DNA from: Lysobacterales bacterium
GTDB taxonomy: Bacteria; Pseudomonadota; Gammaproteobacteria; Xanthomonadales; Marinicellaceae
Length of the DNA: 8,710 bases
Reading direction: 5' to 3'
Assembly (NCBI GenBank): GCA_015494035.1
Contig: WGBZ01000342.1
Coordinates: 1 to 8,710 of the forward strand
Positions 1 to 6,082 of this stretch are shown here, in pieces. The notes under the pieces are model-generated. The model did not search any database, was not told the DNA's origin, and saw only the letters and a list, made by a program, of their open reading frames with translations. A program made the position numbers and the translations under genes. How positions within the stretch are numbered: the first letter of the stretch is position 1; each line of letters opens with the position of its first letter.

Positions 1-556
1 CATAAAGCGAGTCCGTGCTGCAATCATAGGCCATGCCCAGAATGCCGTAGGGGTTGCCCGAATGTGGTTTGCCCGACACCGGCAAGGTCAGCCAGGGCGT
101 GAGTTTGCCGCTGTCGGAGTCAATTTTCCACACCGTGCGGTAACGCCAGGCCGCGTCTTTGGCCGTTTGCACAAAAGGCGTTGCCGCCAGGTAGATGGCG
201 CCGCGTTTGTCGCGCGCATAGGCGCTGACTGGCCCGGTTTCCGCCCAGCTTGGGTCTCGCCAGCTGGCCAGCTGACCATTGGGGAGGCGGCCCATAAGAA
301 ACAGGCCGTCCTTGTTCTTGAGGTTGGTGGACAGGTACATGCCGCCAACAAACCGCAGGTGGCGGGCAAACCGGGGCAAGGCCGCGCAGGCATCCAGAGA
401 CACCGGCATGGCATATTTTCGAGGGTCACTTCCCCGAGCATCGGCACGGGTTTCTCCGGTTTTTTGCGCCTGAACCGCCATGGAAGCAAGAAACAGTCCG
501 AACAGCGTAGCTATGATGAAAGTCCGTTGTGTGCGCTTTAAGGGTGCTGCTGTCAT
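1..556 (-). CDS. Secreted protein with propeller-like repeats, N-terminal 185 residues (runs off left edge)
   Basis: The minus-strand frame starting at the ATG at 556-554 stays open to the window edge, giving 185 codons. The N-terminus has a clear signal peptide: basic MTAAPLKRTQR, a hydrophobic stretch (about residues 12-25), and a probable cut after VQA at residue 30. The mature part alternates short hydrophobic strands with Gly/Asp turns, for example GAIYLAATPF, then VWKIDSDSGKLTPW, then NPYGILGMAYD. This is the look of NHL, SMP-30 or PQQ-type beta-propeller blades. I infer an exported, probably periplasmic or extracellular propeller protein; the ligand or enzyme activity cannot be read. 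The gene lies downstream of the 752-2536 gene on the same strand, with a palindromic repeat copy filling most of the 195-bp gap, so its expression may depend on read-through. No strong Shine-Dalgarno is visible. The fold call is tentative; that it is a real exported protein is much firmer. Confidence 0.72.
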   Translation of the reverse strand, partial: MTAAPLKRTQRTFIIATLFGLFLASMAVQAQKTGETRADARGSDPRKYAMPVSLDACAALPRFARHLRFVGGMYLSTNLKNKDGLFLMGRLPNGQLASWRDPSWAETGPVSAYARDKRGAIYLAATPFVQTAKDAAWRYRTVWKIDSDSGKLTPWLTLPVSGKPHSGNPYGILGMAYDCSTDSLY

Positions 557-602
557 GTCTTAACCCGATCGGCTCAAGGCCGTTTTGTTGATTGATTATT
601 AG
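557..602. other. Short spacer upstream of the partial gene
   Basis: These 46 bases lie between the repeat copy and the start of the minus-strand gene at 556. I see no clear promoter hexamers or strong ribosome-binding site for that gene, only a weak GGGTTAAG. Bases 599-602 (TTAG) are the left half of a probable target-site duplication of the adjacent repeat. Confidence 0.3.
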
Positions 603-761
603 GGAGCCTCTGACTGAATCGTGACACGGCATCTTGTGGTGTAAAATCGTCCATTTCTGCGTTACAAACCTTCACAATAGCTGGCTATTGCGCACGGTTT
701 GCGCCTTGAACTGAACAGTTTTACACGACAATCTGCTCGCGCCAGATTCAATCAGAGCTCC
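603..761 (-). repeat. MITE-like palindromic repeat, copy A (full length)
   Basis: This 159-bp unit is the reverse complement of the copies at 7296-7457 and 8560-8710. Its ends are inverted repeats (GGAGCCTCTGACTGAATC on the left, GATTCAATCAGAGCTCC on the right). The whole unit folds into one long imperfect palindrome whose centre pairs CACAATAGC with GCTATTGCG. It is flanked on both sides by TTAG (599-602 and 762-765), which looks like a 4-bp target duplication of the YTAR type known for IS5-family insertions. No ORF or transposase lies within, so it would need to be moved in trans. The right end overlaps the last codons of the 752-2536 gene and supplies its stop. Assigning it to an IS family is inference; the repeat itself is directly visible. 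Confidence 0.85.
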
Positions 762-2536
762 TTAGGCAGCGGGCCTGTACGGCGCTGAAAATGCAAGCCG
801 GCCCAGCACGGCCACACCTTGACCCGGTAAACGCCATTTTCCACCCGCGTATCCGCCCAGCACCGCTCGTGTCCGGGGGTGGGGTCGTTTTCAATCACCG
901 GCACATACCACAGCACCCAGCGGCCATCGTCGATGGGCTCGGCTGGCTGGTCAATCAGCGCCTCCGGCCCCTGGCGGTGATCCAGGTTGCAGCAGGAGCC
1001 CAGCGTAGGCAGATTGCTGTCCCCTTCGTCCGGGTGGTGCCGAACCACGTACACGTAGGCTCGGGCTTTTTCTGGCGGATCAAAAACCGGCTTCAGGTCA
1101 TAGACAAAATCCGCTGTTTTCCAACGCCAGGGTGACACGTCGGCCGGAATTGAGTCCACCGGCCAGGGTTGCCAGTATTCTTTCAAGACAGGGACATACG
1201 ATGGACTCTTGTCTGCTTGACGTTGCAGCCAGTGCTGGCCCGGGTAGTCCGCCGGCTGCACGCGGAACAGAAAGCGGTACACCGCGTGGGCGCCACAACC
1301 ACGGCCCAGGTTGGCCGCTTCCAGTGAAAAATCGCCGTTGGCCAAAAATCGATAGCGCTGCTGATAACGGTAATTGCAGGGCTTGGGCCACAGGGGATGA
1401 CGGAAGTCCTGCACAATCTCAAATCCTGCTTCCGGATTCGCTTTGGGGGCATTCATCTCTTGGGCGTGGCTGTTTTCGGCTGTTGACGGGTTTTCCTGCG
1501 CTCGGTTAACAGGCGTACCGTCTGTAGCCACTGGGCGGATCTCAGGCGGGGCAAACGCGGCCACGGCCGCCGAACTGAACAAGGGGCACCCAATGGCGTC
1601 GTTATAGCCAAAGCCGTCCTTGTCGGAATAGCTGACGTGATAGTCCACCAGCCGCACGTCTTTCAACACCGGCTGGCCACGGTAAGTGACCGCCGACAGG
1701 CGCAGGCCATCAGAAGCCGTCAACTGGTATTGCATGTGCCAGGGTCCGCGCTGCAGACTCACCGGTCCCCGGCAATAATCCCGGTAGATGCGGTGTTTGA
1801 CCAGATTGCTTTCGGTGGGCAGATCGGCATCAAAATCGCCCAGGTCTGTCCATTTGACACCCACCACACGCTCATCGGTGAGGTCCACGATGGTCCACAG
1901 GGCGCGTTGCCCCAGCTCAAAAGTCGGCGCCACGCACAGGTGTCGCGATAATTCACATGCGGTGTTGTTCAACGAGGTGCGCACCCGGGCCATGTCCGGG
2001 GCACGATGAAGTCCCTGCTCACCAGCCAAAGCCTGTTGCACCTGGGCGCTGTTCTGGGCCAGGGCAATGGCTTTCTGCACCAGATGCGGCGGCAATTCCG
2101 GCGAGGAATCAACCAACCGCTGCACAGCAACCACTTTGGCCTGGGGTACATTGACCCAGGCACTGACCGTGGCGTTGCGCGCCCAGTCGTAAATGTCCAC
2201 CCGATAACAGCCGCTGGCCAGGCAATTACGGTGGCCTGAACCGGCTTCATCGCCCGAAACCGGGTAAACCGCAAACACTTCGGCGCGCAGTGGCTGACCG
2301 GTTTTGGGATCGCGCAGCTGACCCTGAACCGATTTGTCGGCAACAGCCAGCTGTTGCGCCTTGACCGATGCCTCATCAGCAACAACCGGCAACGGCATAA
2401 TGAAAGAAACCGCCTTGGCCGGTGCCGGCTTGGCTTCTGGCATAGCTTCTGGCATAGCAGCCTCCAGGTGGCAACAGGTCATCAGGATGAATACCAGGCC
2501 AACTGGCCACCGGATGGCAAAGCCGTGTGTTTTCAT
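752..2536 (-). CDS. Secreted copper-amine-oxidase-like protein with apparently degenerate active site
   Basis: The 594-aa product has an N-terminal signal sequence (hydrophobic core about residues 10-20; likely cut near EAA, residues 25-27) followed by a duplicated MPEA. By eye, residues 70-235 resemble the small N2/N3-type domains of copper amine oxidases. Residues 255-590 follow the catalytic beta-sandwich in order: SDGLRLSAVTYRGQPVL (275-291), CNYRYQQRYRFLANGDF (387-403), AHAVYRFLFRV (416-426) and WVLWYVPVIEN (540-550). The cofactor motif T-x-x-N-Y-D/E-Y reads K-P-C-N-Y-R-Y (385-391), so the modifiable Tyr389 remains but the Thr and acidic positions differ. The H-x-H copper pair reads G-A-H (415-417), and the third-His region has VIEN. 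I infer an exported homologue that probably lacks normal amine oxidase activity. The last three residues and the stop derive from the flanking repeat. It diverges from the SpoIID-domain gene. Family membership is an unaided alignment and should be treated as moderate. Confidence 0.6.
   Translation of the reverse strand: MKTHGFAIRWPVGLVFILMTCCHLEAAMPEAMPEAKPAPAKAVSFIMPLPVVADEASVKAQQLAVADKSVQGQLRDPKTGQPLRAEVFAVYPVSGDEAGSGHRNCLASGCYRVDIYDWARNATVSAWVNVPQAKVVAVQRLVDSSPELPPHLVQKAIALAQNSAQVQQALAGEQGLHRAPDMARVRTSLNNTACELSRHLCVAPTFELGQRALWTIVDLTDERVVGVKWTDLGDFDADLPTESNLVKHRIYRDYCRGPVSLQRGPWHMQYQLTASDGLRLSAVTYRGQPVLKDVRLVDYHVSYSDKDGFGYNDAIGCPLFSSAAVAAFAPPEIRPVATDGTPVNRAQENPSTAENSHAQEMNAPKANPEAGFEIVQDFRHPLWPKPCNYRYQQRYRFLANGDFSLEAANLGRGCGAHAVYRFLFRVQPADYPGQHWLQRQADKSPSYVPVLKEYWQPWPVDSIPADVSPWRWKTADFVYDLKPVFDPPEKARAYVYVVRHHPDEGDSNLPTLGSCCNLDHRQGPEALIDQPAEPIDDGRWVLWYVPVIENDPTPGHERCWADTRVENGVYRVKVWPCWAGLHFQRRTGPLPKEL
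2433..2456. repeat. 12-bp tandem duplication encoding MPEA-MPEA
   Basis: The 12-mer GCTTCTGGCATA occurs twice in immediate succession (2433-2444, 2445-2456). On the minus strand it encodes the MPEA-MPEA at residues 28-35, just after the probable signal-peptide cut of the amine-oxidase-like protein. Both copies are identical, suggesting recent slippage. It keeps the frame and adds four residues to a Pro/Ala-rich linker. Confidence 0.8.
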
Positions 2537-2561
2537 TGGAGATTCATGGGAGATTTGTTCC

Positions 2562-2584
2562 TTGACGAACTTGTCAATATACCA
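2562..2584 (-). promoter_or_regulatory. Candidate extended -10 promoter with overlapping inverted repeat, for the amine-oxidase-like gene
   Basis: On the minus strand TGGTATATT (2584-2576) fits an extended -10 element (TG-N-TATATT), placing a start near 2569 and a leader of about 33 bases before the ATG at 2536. Overlapping the start is the inverted repeat TTGAC-N6-GTCAA (2562-2577), which could serve as an operator. No convincing -35 is seen, which extended -10 promoters can tolerate. Supported by pattern only. Confidence 0.35.
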
Positions 2585-2612
2585 GAAACACCATGAAAAA
2601 TGGTTGAGCTAA

Positions 2613-2645
2613 GGAAGCTCTGATTGAATCTGGGCGAAGCAGATT
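2613..2645 (+). repeat. MITE-like repeat, one-ended fragment
   Basis: Thirty-three bases match the left end of the palindromic repeat (GGAAGCTCTGATTGAATC, then an inner block ending CAGATT) with only a few differences from the copy starting at 8560. They are preceded by CTAA (2609-2612), which fits the YTAR target. The match stops abruptly and no matching right end follows in the intergenic region, so this is a decayed or deleted copy. It sits between the divergent genes starting at 2536 and 2745 and may have brought or displaced promoter sequence. Confidence 0.75.
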
Positions 2646-2744
2646 ATGCCTTGAACCGGGCAAAAATTCAGGTAATGTGTTTGTAGGAAATGCCATAATT
2701 AAACGGGCGAACGTCATCTGATTCATCAATATCTGACCATTGCC

Positions 2745-4694
2745 ATGCCAAAACATCCCCCCGCCATTTTACTGTCACTTTTACTGCTGCCAGCATTCCT
2801 GCTCAGCCCGGCCAATCCCGTGCTGGCCCGTTCCACATCATCCGTGGCAGTCAGGGACAGCCAGAGCGGGCAAGCGCTTGAAGCGCGTGTTGAAGCCTGG
2901 AGTCTGTCAGCGGCCATGGCCACGCCGGCCACGCGCCTGGCGCTGAAGCAGGGCCAGCCGCCAGAGCGCATCCCCGGCTGGCCAGAAAAATCCGCCCCCG
3001 TTCTGAAAACCAGCAATGGCTTTTTGCCTTGGACGGATTCATCGCAGTGGCGATTCTGGCGGGTTTCAGCCCCTGGTCATGTCACAATGCCGGTACTGAT
3101 TCCCCCCGGCAATGTGGTGCCCTTGAGCACCATCTGGCTGGATCCGGTGCCTGTCAAAACCACCGATGGGAAAAACGGCAAACGCCCCCGGGAACGCTGC
3201 CAGCCTGGCCAGGTCTGTGGCCACGTGCTGGATGCCGGCACACACCAGCCACTGGCCAATGCAACGATCACGGCACAAGCAGGCGCTGTCACCCGGCGCG
3301 TTCACAGCAACACCAACGGGTTCTTCTCGCTGGATGTGGATCAGCGGCTCGGCCAAGCGGCAGAATCATCGGAGCTGGCAATCCACATCAGCGCGCCGGG
3401 TCATGTGCAGCAGGTCTGGCAACACGTCAACTGGCACGCCGGGCCACAACTGATGGCGGACTTGCGGCAAGGTTCCGGGGTGGAAACACATTCACTCAAA
3501 CACCCCCTGTCCGAAGTGCCCCTGGGTCGCGTGCCCCGTTCCTGGCTGAAAGCCAAGCTCAGCCAGCTCCCCAGCGCGCAGGTCGTTTCTCCGATCACAG
3601 CCAGTCATGACAGCGCGCCACCCGTGCCCGGCGAACGCCCCGGCGGGGCGGTTTTTATGGACCCGCCTGACAGCATTGCGGTGGGTTTTTCAGCCACTGG
3701 CGGTTACTGCTGCGGCAACAGCTGCGCCACCAGCCAGGTGTTCTCGCTGGAAACCTACGTGCAAAAAGGGCTGGACAATGAATGGATTTCCAGCTGGGAA
3801 GCCGACAGCCTGAAAGCCGGCAGTGTGCCATTTCGCTCCTACGGCGCCTGGCACGCCATCGAAAGCCCCTACAACGGTTATGACATCTGCGCCGGGCCGT
3901 GTTGCCAGGCTTTCGAACAAACCAGCTATGCCAGCACCGTCAACGCCGCAGAGGCCACGCGTGGCATCCTGCTGGAACTGAACGGGGCGCTGGCACGCTC
4001 GGAATATTCGGCCGAAAACAATGCCTGGAATGACCCCGACGACGGCCTGAGCTGCACCAATGCCGATTTGTCCTGTGGCGATGGCTTTGTGGGTTCACCG
4101 CTGTATGGCTGGCCCTGCCTGGCTGATGATTCCGCCGGGCGCGGCTGCTTTGGTCACGGCCGTGGCATGTCCCAGTGGGGCACGCACTTCCACGCCCAGG
4201 CGGGCGAAAACTGGGCTGCCATTATTGACCACTATTACAATGCCCTGGGCAATCCCGGCGGGGATCGCAGCCAGTACCCGACCACGCCGGTGGCATTGTT
4301 GTCCTTTGCCGCCTGGCCACAAACAATCAATGCCGGCACGGATTTTTCCATCGCCCTGAGTGTGGACAACCGCGCCGGCACGGCCAGTGGCACGGCCAAT
4401 TTCGGACCTGTCCTGATCGGCGCCAGCCTGCTGGCATCCGGCAGCGATTATTCTGACCCGGCCAATGACAGCAGCGTGTTGTTAAGCGCGTTTGGCCAGC
4501 AAAACCTCAGCCGTCCTTTTCAGACTGACCCCGCCTGGCCACCCGGTCTGTATGACCTGGCCGTGGCCCTGTGGCTGGATGTGGACAACAATGGCGTCAT
4601 CACCGGCGATGACTGGGTGCTGGCCTTTGCCATCCAACCCGATGCCGTGACCTTGCTGGCCCCTGATGACCTGATTTTTGCCGATGGCTTCTGA
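2745..4694 (+). CDS. Secreted SpoIID/LytB-domain protein with two regulatory-like beta modules and DGF C-terminus
   Basis: This 649-aa protein begins with a strong signal peptide, likely cut after A28 (PVLA-RS). Two beta-sandwich modules of the carboxypeptidase-regulatory type follow (about 33-135 and 155-240); each carries an SAPGHV motif and a [DS]xxTGxPLxxA-like opening. Residues about 315-505 are a SpoIID/LytB domain: ETYVQKGLDNEW with candidate catalytic Glu346, the SVPFRSYGAW helix with Arg364, a Cys cluster (C382, C386, C387), and the signature GHGRGMSQWG (470-479). SpoIID proteins are lytic transglycosylases that cut denuded peptidoglycan glycan strands. Residues 520-649 form a beta-rich tail with DVDNNGVITGDD (612-623), like an EF-hand/dockerin calcium loop, and end LIFADGF. 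Extra Cys (322, 323, 327) suggest disulfides or metal binding outside the cytoplasm. No good Shine-Dalgarno precedes the ATG. The domain call is confident; the substrate in a Gram-negative envelope is not. Confidence 0.85.
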   Translation: MPKHPPAILLSLLLLPAFLLSPANPVLARSTSSVAVRDSQSGQALEARVEAWSLSAAMATPATRLALKQGQPPERIPGWPEKSAPVLKTSNGFLPWTDSSQWRFWRVSAPGHVTMPVLIPPGNVVPLSTIWLDPVPVKTTDGKNGKRPRERCQPGQVCGHVLDAGTHQPLANATITAQAGAVTRRVHSNTNGFFSLDVDQRLGQAAESSELAIHISAPGHVQQVWQHVNWHAGPQLMADLRQGSGVETHSLKHPLSEVPLGRVPRSWLKAKLSQLPSAQVVSPITASHDSAPPVPGERPGGAVFMDPPDSIAVGFSATGGYCCGNSCATSQVFSLETYVQKGLDNEWISSWEADSLKAGSVPFRSYGAWHAIESPYNGYDICAGPCCQAFEQTSYASTVNAAEATRGILLELNGALARSEYSAENNAWNDPDDGLSCTNADLSCGDGFVGSPLYGWPCLADDSAGRGCFGHGRGMSQWGTHFHAQAGENWAAIIDHYYNALGNPGGDRSQYPTTPVALLSFAAWPQTINAGTDFSIALSVDNRAGTASGTANFGPVLIGASLLASGSDYSDPANDSSVLLSAFGQQNLSRPFQTDPAWPPGLYDLAVALWLDVDNNGVITGDDWVLAFAIQPDAVTLLAPDDLIFADGF

Positions 4695-4752
4695 GTCTTG
4701 TCGGCACCAGTGGCGAGCCTAAAGGGACATTTGATCACCCGAAATCGGCAGC

Positions 4753-4780
4753 ATTTGAACTTCTCGACAGGTGATACAAT
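4753..4780 (+). promoter_or_regulatory. Candidate promoter of the ubiG operon
   Basis: TGATACAAT (4772-4780) matches an extended -10 (TG-N-TACAAT). ATTTGA at 4753-4758 is a weak -35 with a 16-base spacer. A start near 4787 would give a leader of about 25 bases before the ATG at 4812, and would exclude the longer reading frame starting at 4698. It sits 58 bases after the SpoIID-type gene, so the operon could also receive read-through. Confidence 0.5.
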
Positions 4781-4811
4781 TGCCCTCCTGACCACGCGCC
4801 CATATCACACC

Positions 4812-5309
4812 ATGGACACAAAGCCGCACAACACCGATCACGCCCAGGTGCTGACCCTGCCGCCATTGATCCCAAGTGCAGCCACTGGCAGTGGTTGGCT
4901 GCTTGACCGCTATGCCCTGCCCTGGCCTGTCATTGATGAAGCCGATGTCATCACACACACGGCACTGACCAGTGCGGCACTGGCATTGGCCGGACTGGCG
5001 ATGGTCATTTTTGCCGCCAGCCTGTGGCCATTCTGGAAAACCCGCCAGAACCCAGAACCACACACTCCCACCAATGCCTTGTACACCGACGGCATTTACC
5101 GCTTCAGCCGCAACCCCATCTACCTGGGGTTTGTGATCAGCCAGCTGGCTGTGGGGCTGTACTGGAACAATGCCTGGGTTCTGCTGCTCACCCCCGTGAC
5201 CATTGGCGTCTTGCAGTGGGGCATCATCAAGCCCGAAGAAGCGTATTTGCAGCGCCTGTTCGGGGACGCATATCGCCACTATCGGAAAAAGGTCAGACGA
5301 TGGTTGTAG
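4812..5309 (+). CDS. Isoprenylcysteine carboxyl methyltransferase / phospholipid methyltransferase-family membrane protein
   Basis: From the ATG at 4812 the product has 165 residues. It has hydrophobic segments at about 50-72 and 103-135 and the family's C-terminal half: YTDGIYRFSRNPIYLG (91-106, with the R-N-P motif), then KPEEAYLQRLFGDAYRHYRKKVRRWL (from 140), containing the E-E pair (142-143) and F-G (150-151). These residues bind S-adenosylmethionine in ICMT-type integral membrane methyltransferases. Bacterial members methylate lipids or unknown small molecules; the substrate cannot be read here. The frame is open upstream to 4698, but that extension crosses the candidate promoter and is not family-like, so I chose 4812. 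Its last 10 bases overlap ubiG, suggesting translational coupling. No Shine-Dalgarno is seen at 4812. Family confident, function open. Confidence 0.82.
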   Translation: MDTKPHNTDHAQVLTLPPLIPSAATGSGWLLDRYALPWPVIDEADVITHTALTSAALALAGLAMVIFAASLWPFWKTRQNPEPHTPTNALYTDGIYRFSRNPIYLGFVISQLAVGLYWNNAWVLLLTPVTIGVLQWGIIKPEEAYLQRLFGDAYRHYRKKVRRWL

Positions 5310-6082
5310 ACACAAACACAAAGACGAATTCATCCCCGACAAAGCTAAACCGCGCCAACGTCAACCCGGCGGAAGTGGCGCACTTCGACCACGAAGCGGC
5401 TTTCTGGTGGGACCCGGCAGGCCCCTTCAAGACCCTGCATCACCTGAATCCGGTGCGTCTGGACTATATTCGCCAGCAGACACCGCTGGCCGGCCAAAAA
5501 GTGCTGGATGTTGGCTGTGGCGGCGGCCTGCTGTGTGAGGCCATGGCCGCCGAAGGCGCACAGGTCACCGGCATTGATCTGGCCGCCGAAACCTTGCAGA
5601 CAGCGCGCTTGCATTTGCTGGAAAGCGGTCTGGAAGTGGATTACCGGCAGGTGGCCGTTGAAGACCTGGCCAAAACTGAAGCCGGTCAGTACGACGTGGT
5701 CACCTGCCTGGAAATGCTCGAACACGTGCCTGATCCGGCCTCGGTGATTCGCGCCACGGTGCGACTGCTCAAGCCCGGTGGCACGCTGATCCTTTCCACC
5801 CTGAACCGCACACCAAAGGCCATGCTGCTGGGCATTTTCGCCGCCGAACACCTGTTGCATCTGTTGCCCAAAGGCACGCACCATTTTGACCAGTTCATCA
5901 AACCTTCCGAGCTGTTTGCCGAAGTGCAGTCTGCCGGGGCCACCGTCACCGACATTTGCGGCTTGAAATACAACCCCTTGTCCACACGTGCCTGGCTGGA
6001 TCGCCATGATGTGAGCATTAACTACCTGCTCAGTGCGCGCACTACTCCCGATTCCAACACCGGGGCCAACCCCGGTGACTGA
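5300..6082 (+). CDS. ubiG: Ubiquinone biosynthesis O-methyltransferase UbiG
   Basis: UbiG performs both O-methylations in ubiquinone (coenzyme Q) synthesis, on the catechol intermediate and on the demethylubiquinol, using S-adenosylmethionine. The 260-aa product has the N-terminal signature FWWDPAGPFKTLHHLNPVRL (35-54), SAM motif I VLDVGCGGGLL (68-78), the acidic loop GID (91-93), CLEMLEHVPDP (136-146), the membrane-associated segment around LLHLLPKGTHHFDQFIKPSEL (185-205), and the C-terminal GLKYNPL...NYLL block. Length is slightly above the ~240 aa usual for the family, with a longer, low-complexity N-terminus and C-tail. The start ATG is preceded by AAAAAGG (5286-5292), a good ribosome-binding site. 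It overlaps the upstream methyltransferase by 10 bp (ATGGTTGTAG) and the downstream phosphatase by 8 bp (GTGACTGA), so it is part of a coupled operon. Very confident. Confidence 0.97.
   Translation: MVVDTNTKTNSSPTKLNRANVNPAEVAHFDHEAAFWWDPAGPFKTLHHLNPVRLDYIRQQTPLAGQKVLDVGCGGGLLCEAMAAEGAQVTGIDLAAETLQTARLHLLESGLEVDYRQVAVEDLAKTEAGQYDVVTCLEMLEHVPDPASVIRATVRLLKPGGTLILSTLNRTPKAMLLGIFAAEHLLHLLPKGTHHFDQFIKPSELFAEVQSAGATVTDICGLKYNPLSTRAWLDRHDVSINYLLSARTTPDSNTGANPGD

Noticed and set aside
88..489. 133-codon minus-strand frame and the 62-541 plus-strand frame at the left edge
   Set aside because: Both are shadows of the minus-strand frame starting at 556, which has a proper signal peptide and propeller-like pattern.
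590..602. Similarity between the flank of copy A (gattgattatta) and the flank of copy C (caatcaataataa)
   Set aside because: The strings are base-by-base complements in the same direction, not homologous in either orientation; probably just AT-rich target preference.
2463..2480. Lipoprotein signal in the amine-oxidase-like protein (LMTCC)
   Set aside because: Thr at -1 before the Cys is not a normal lipobox residue; an ordinary signal peptide fits as well.
4698..4811. Upstream extension of the ICMT-type protein by 38 residues
   Set aside because: The extension is not hydrophobic or family-like and would run through the extended -10 element at 4772-4780.
4719..5342. 207-codon open frame on the minus strand opposite the ICMT-type gene
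   Set aside because: Antisense to a gene with clear family motifs; no recognisable product, and it crosses the candidate operon promoter.
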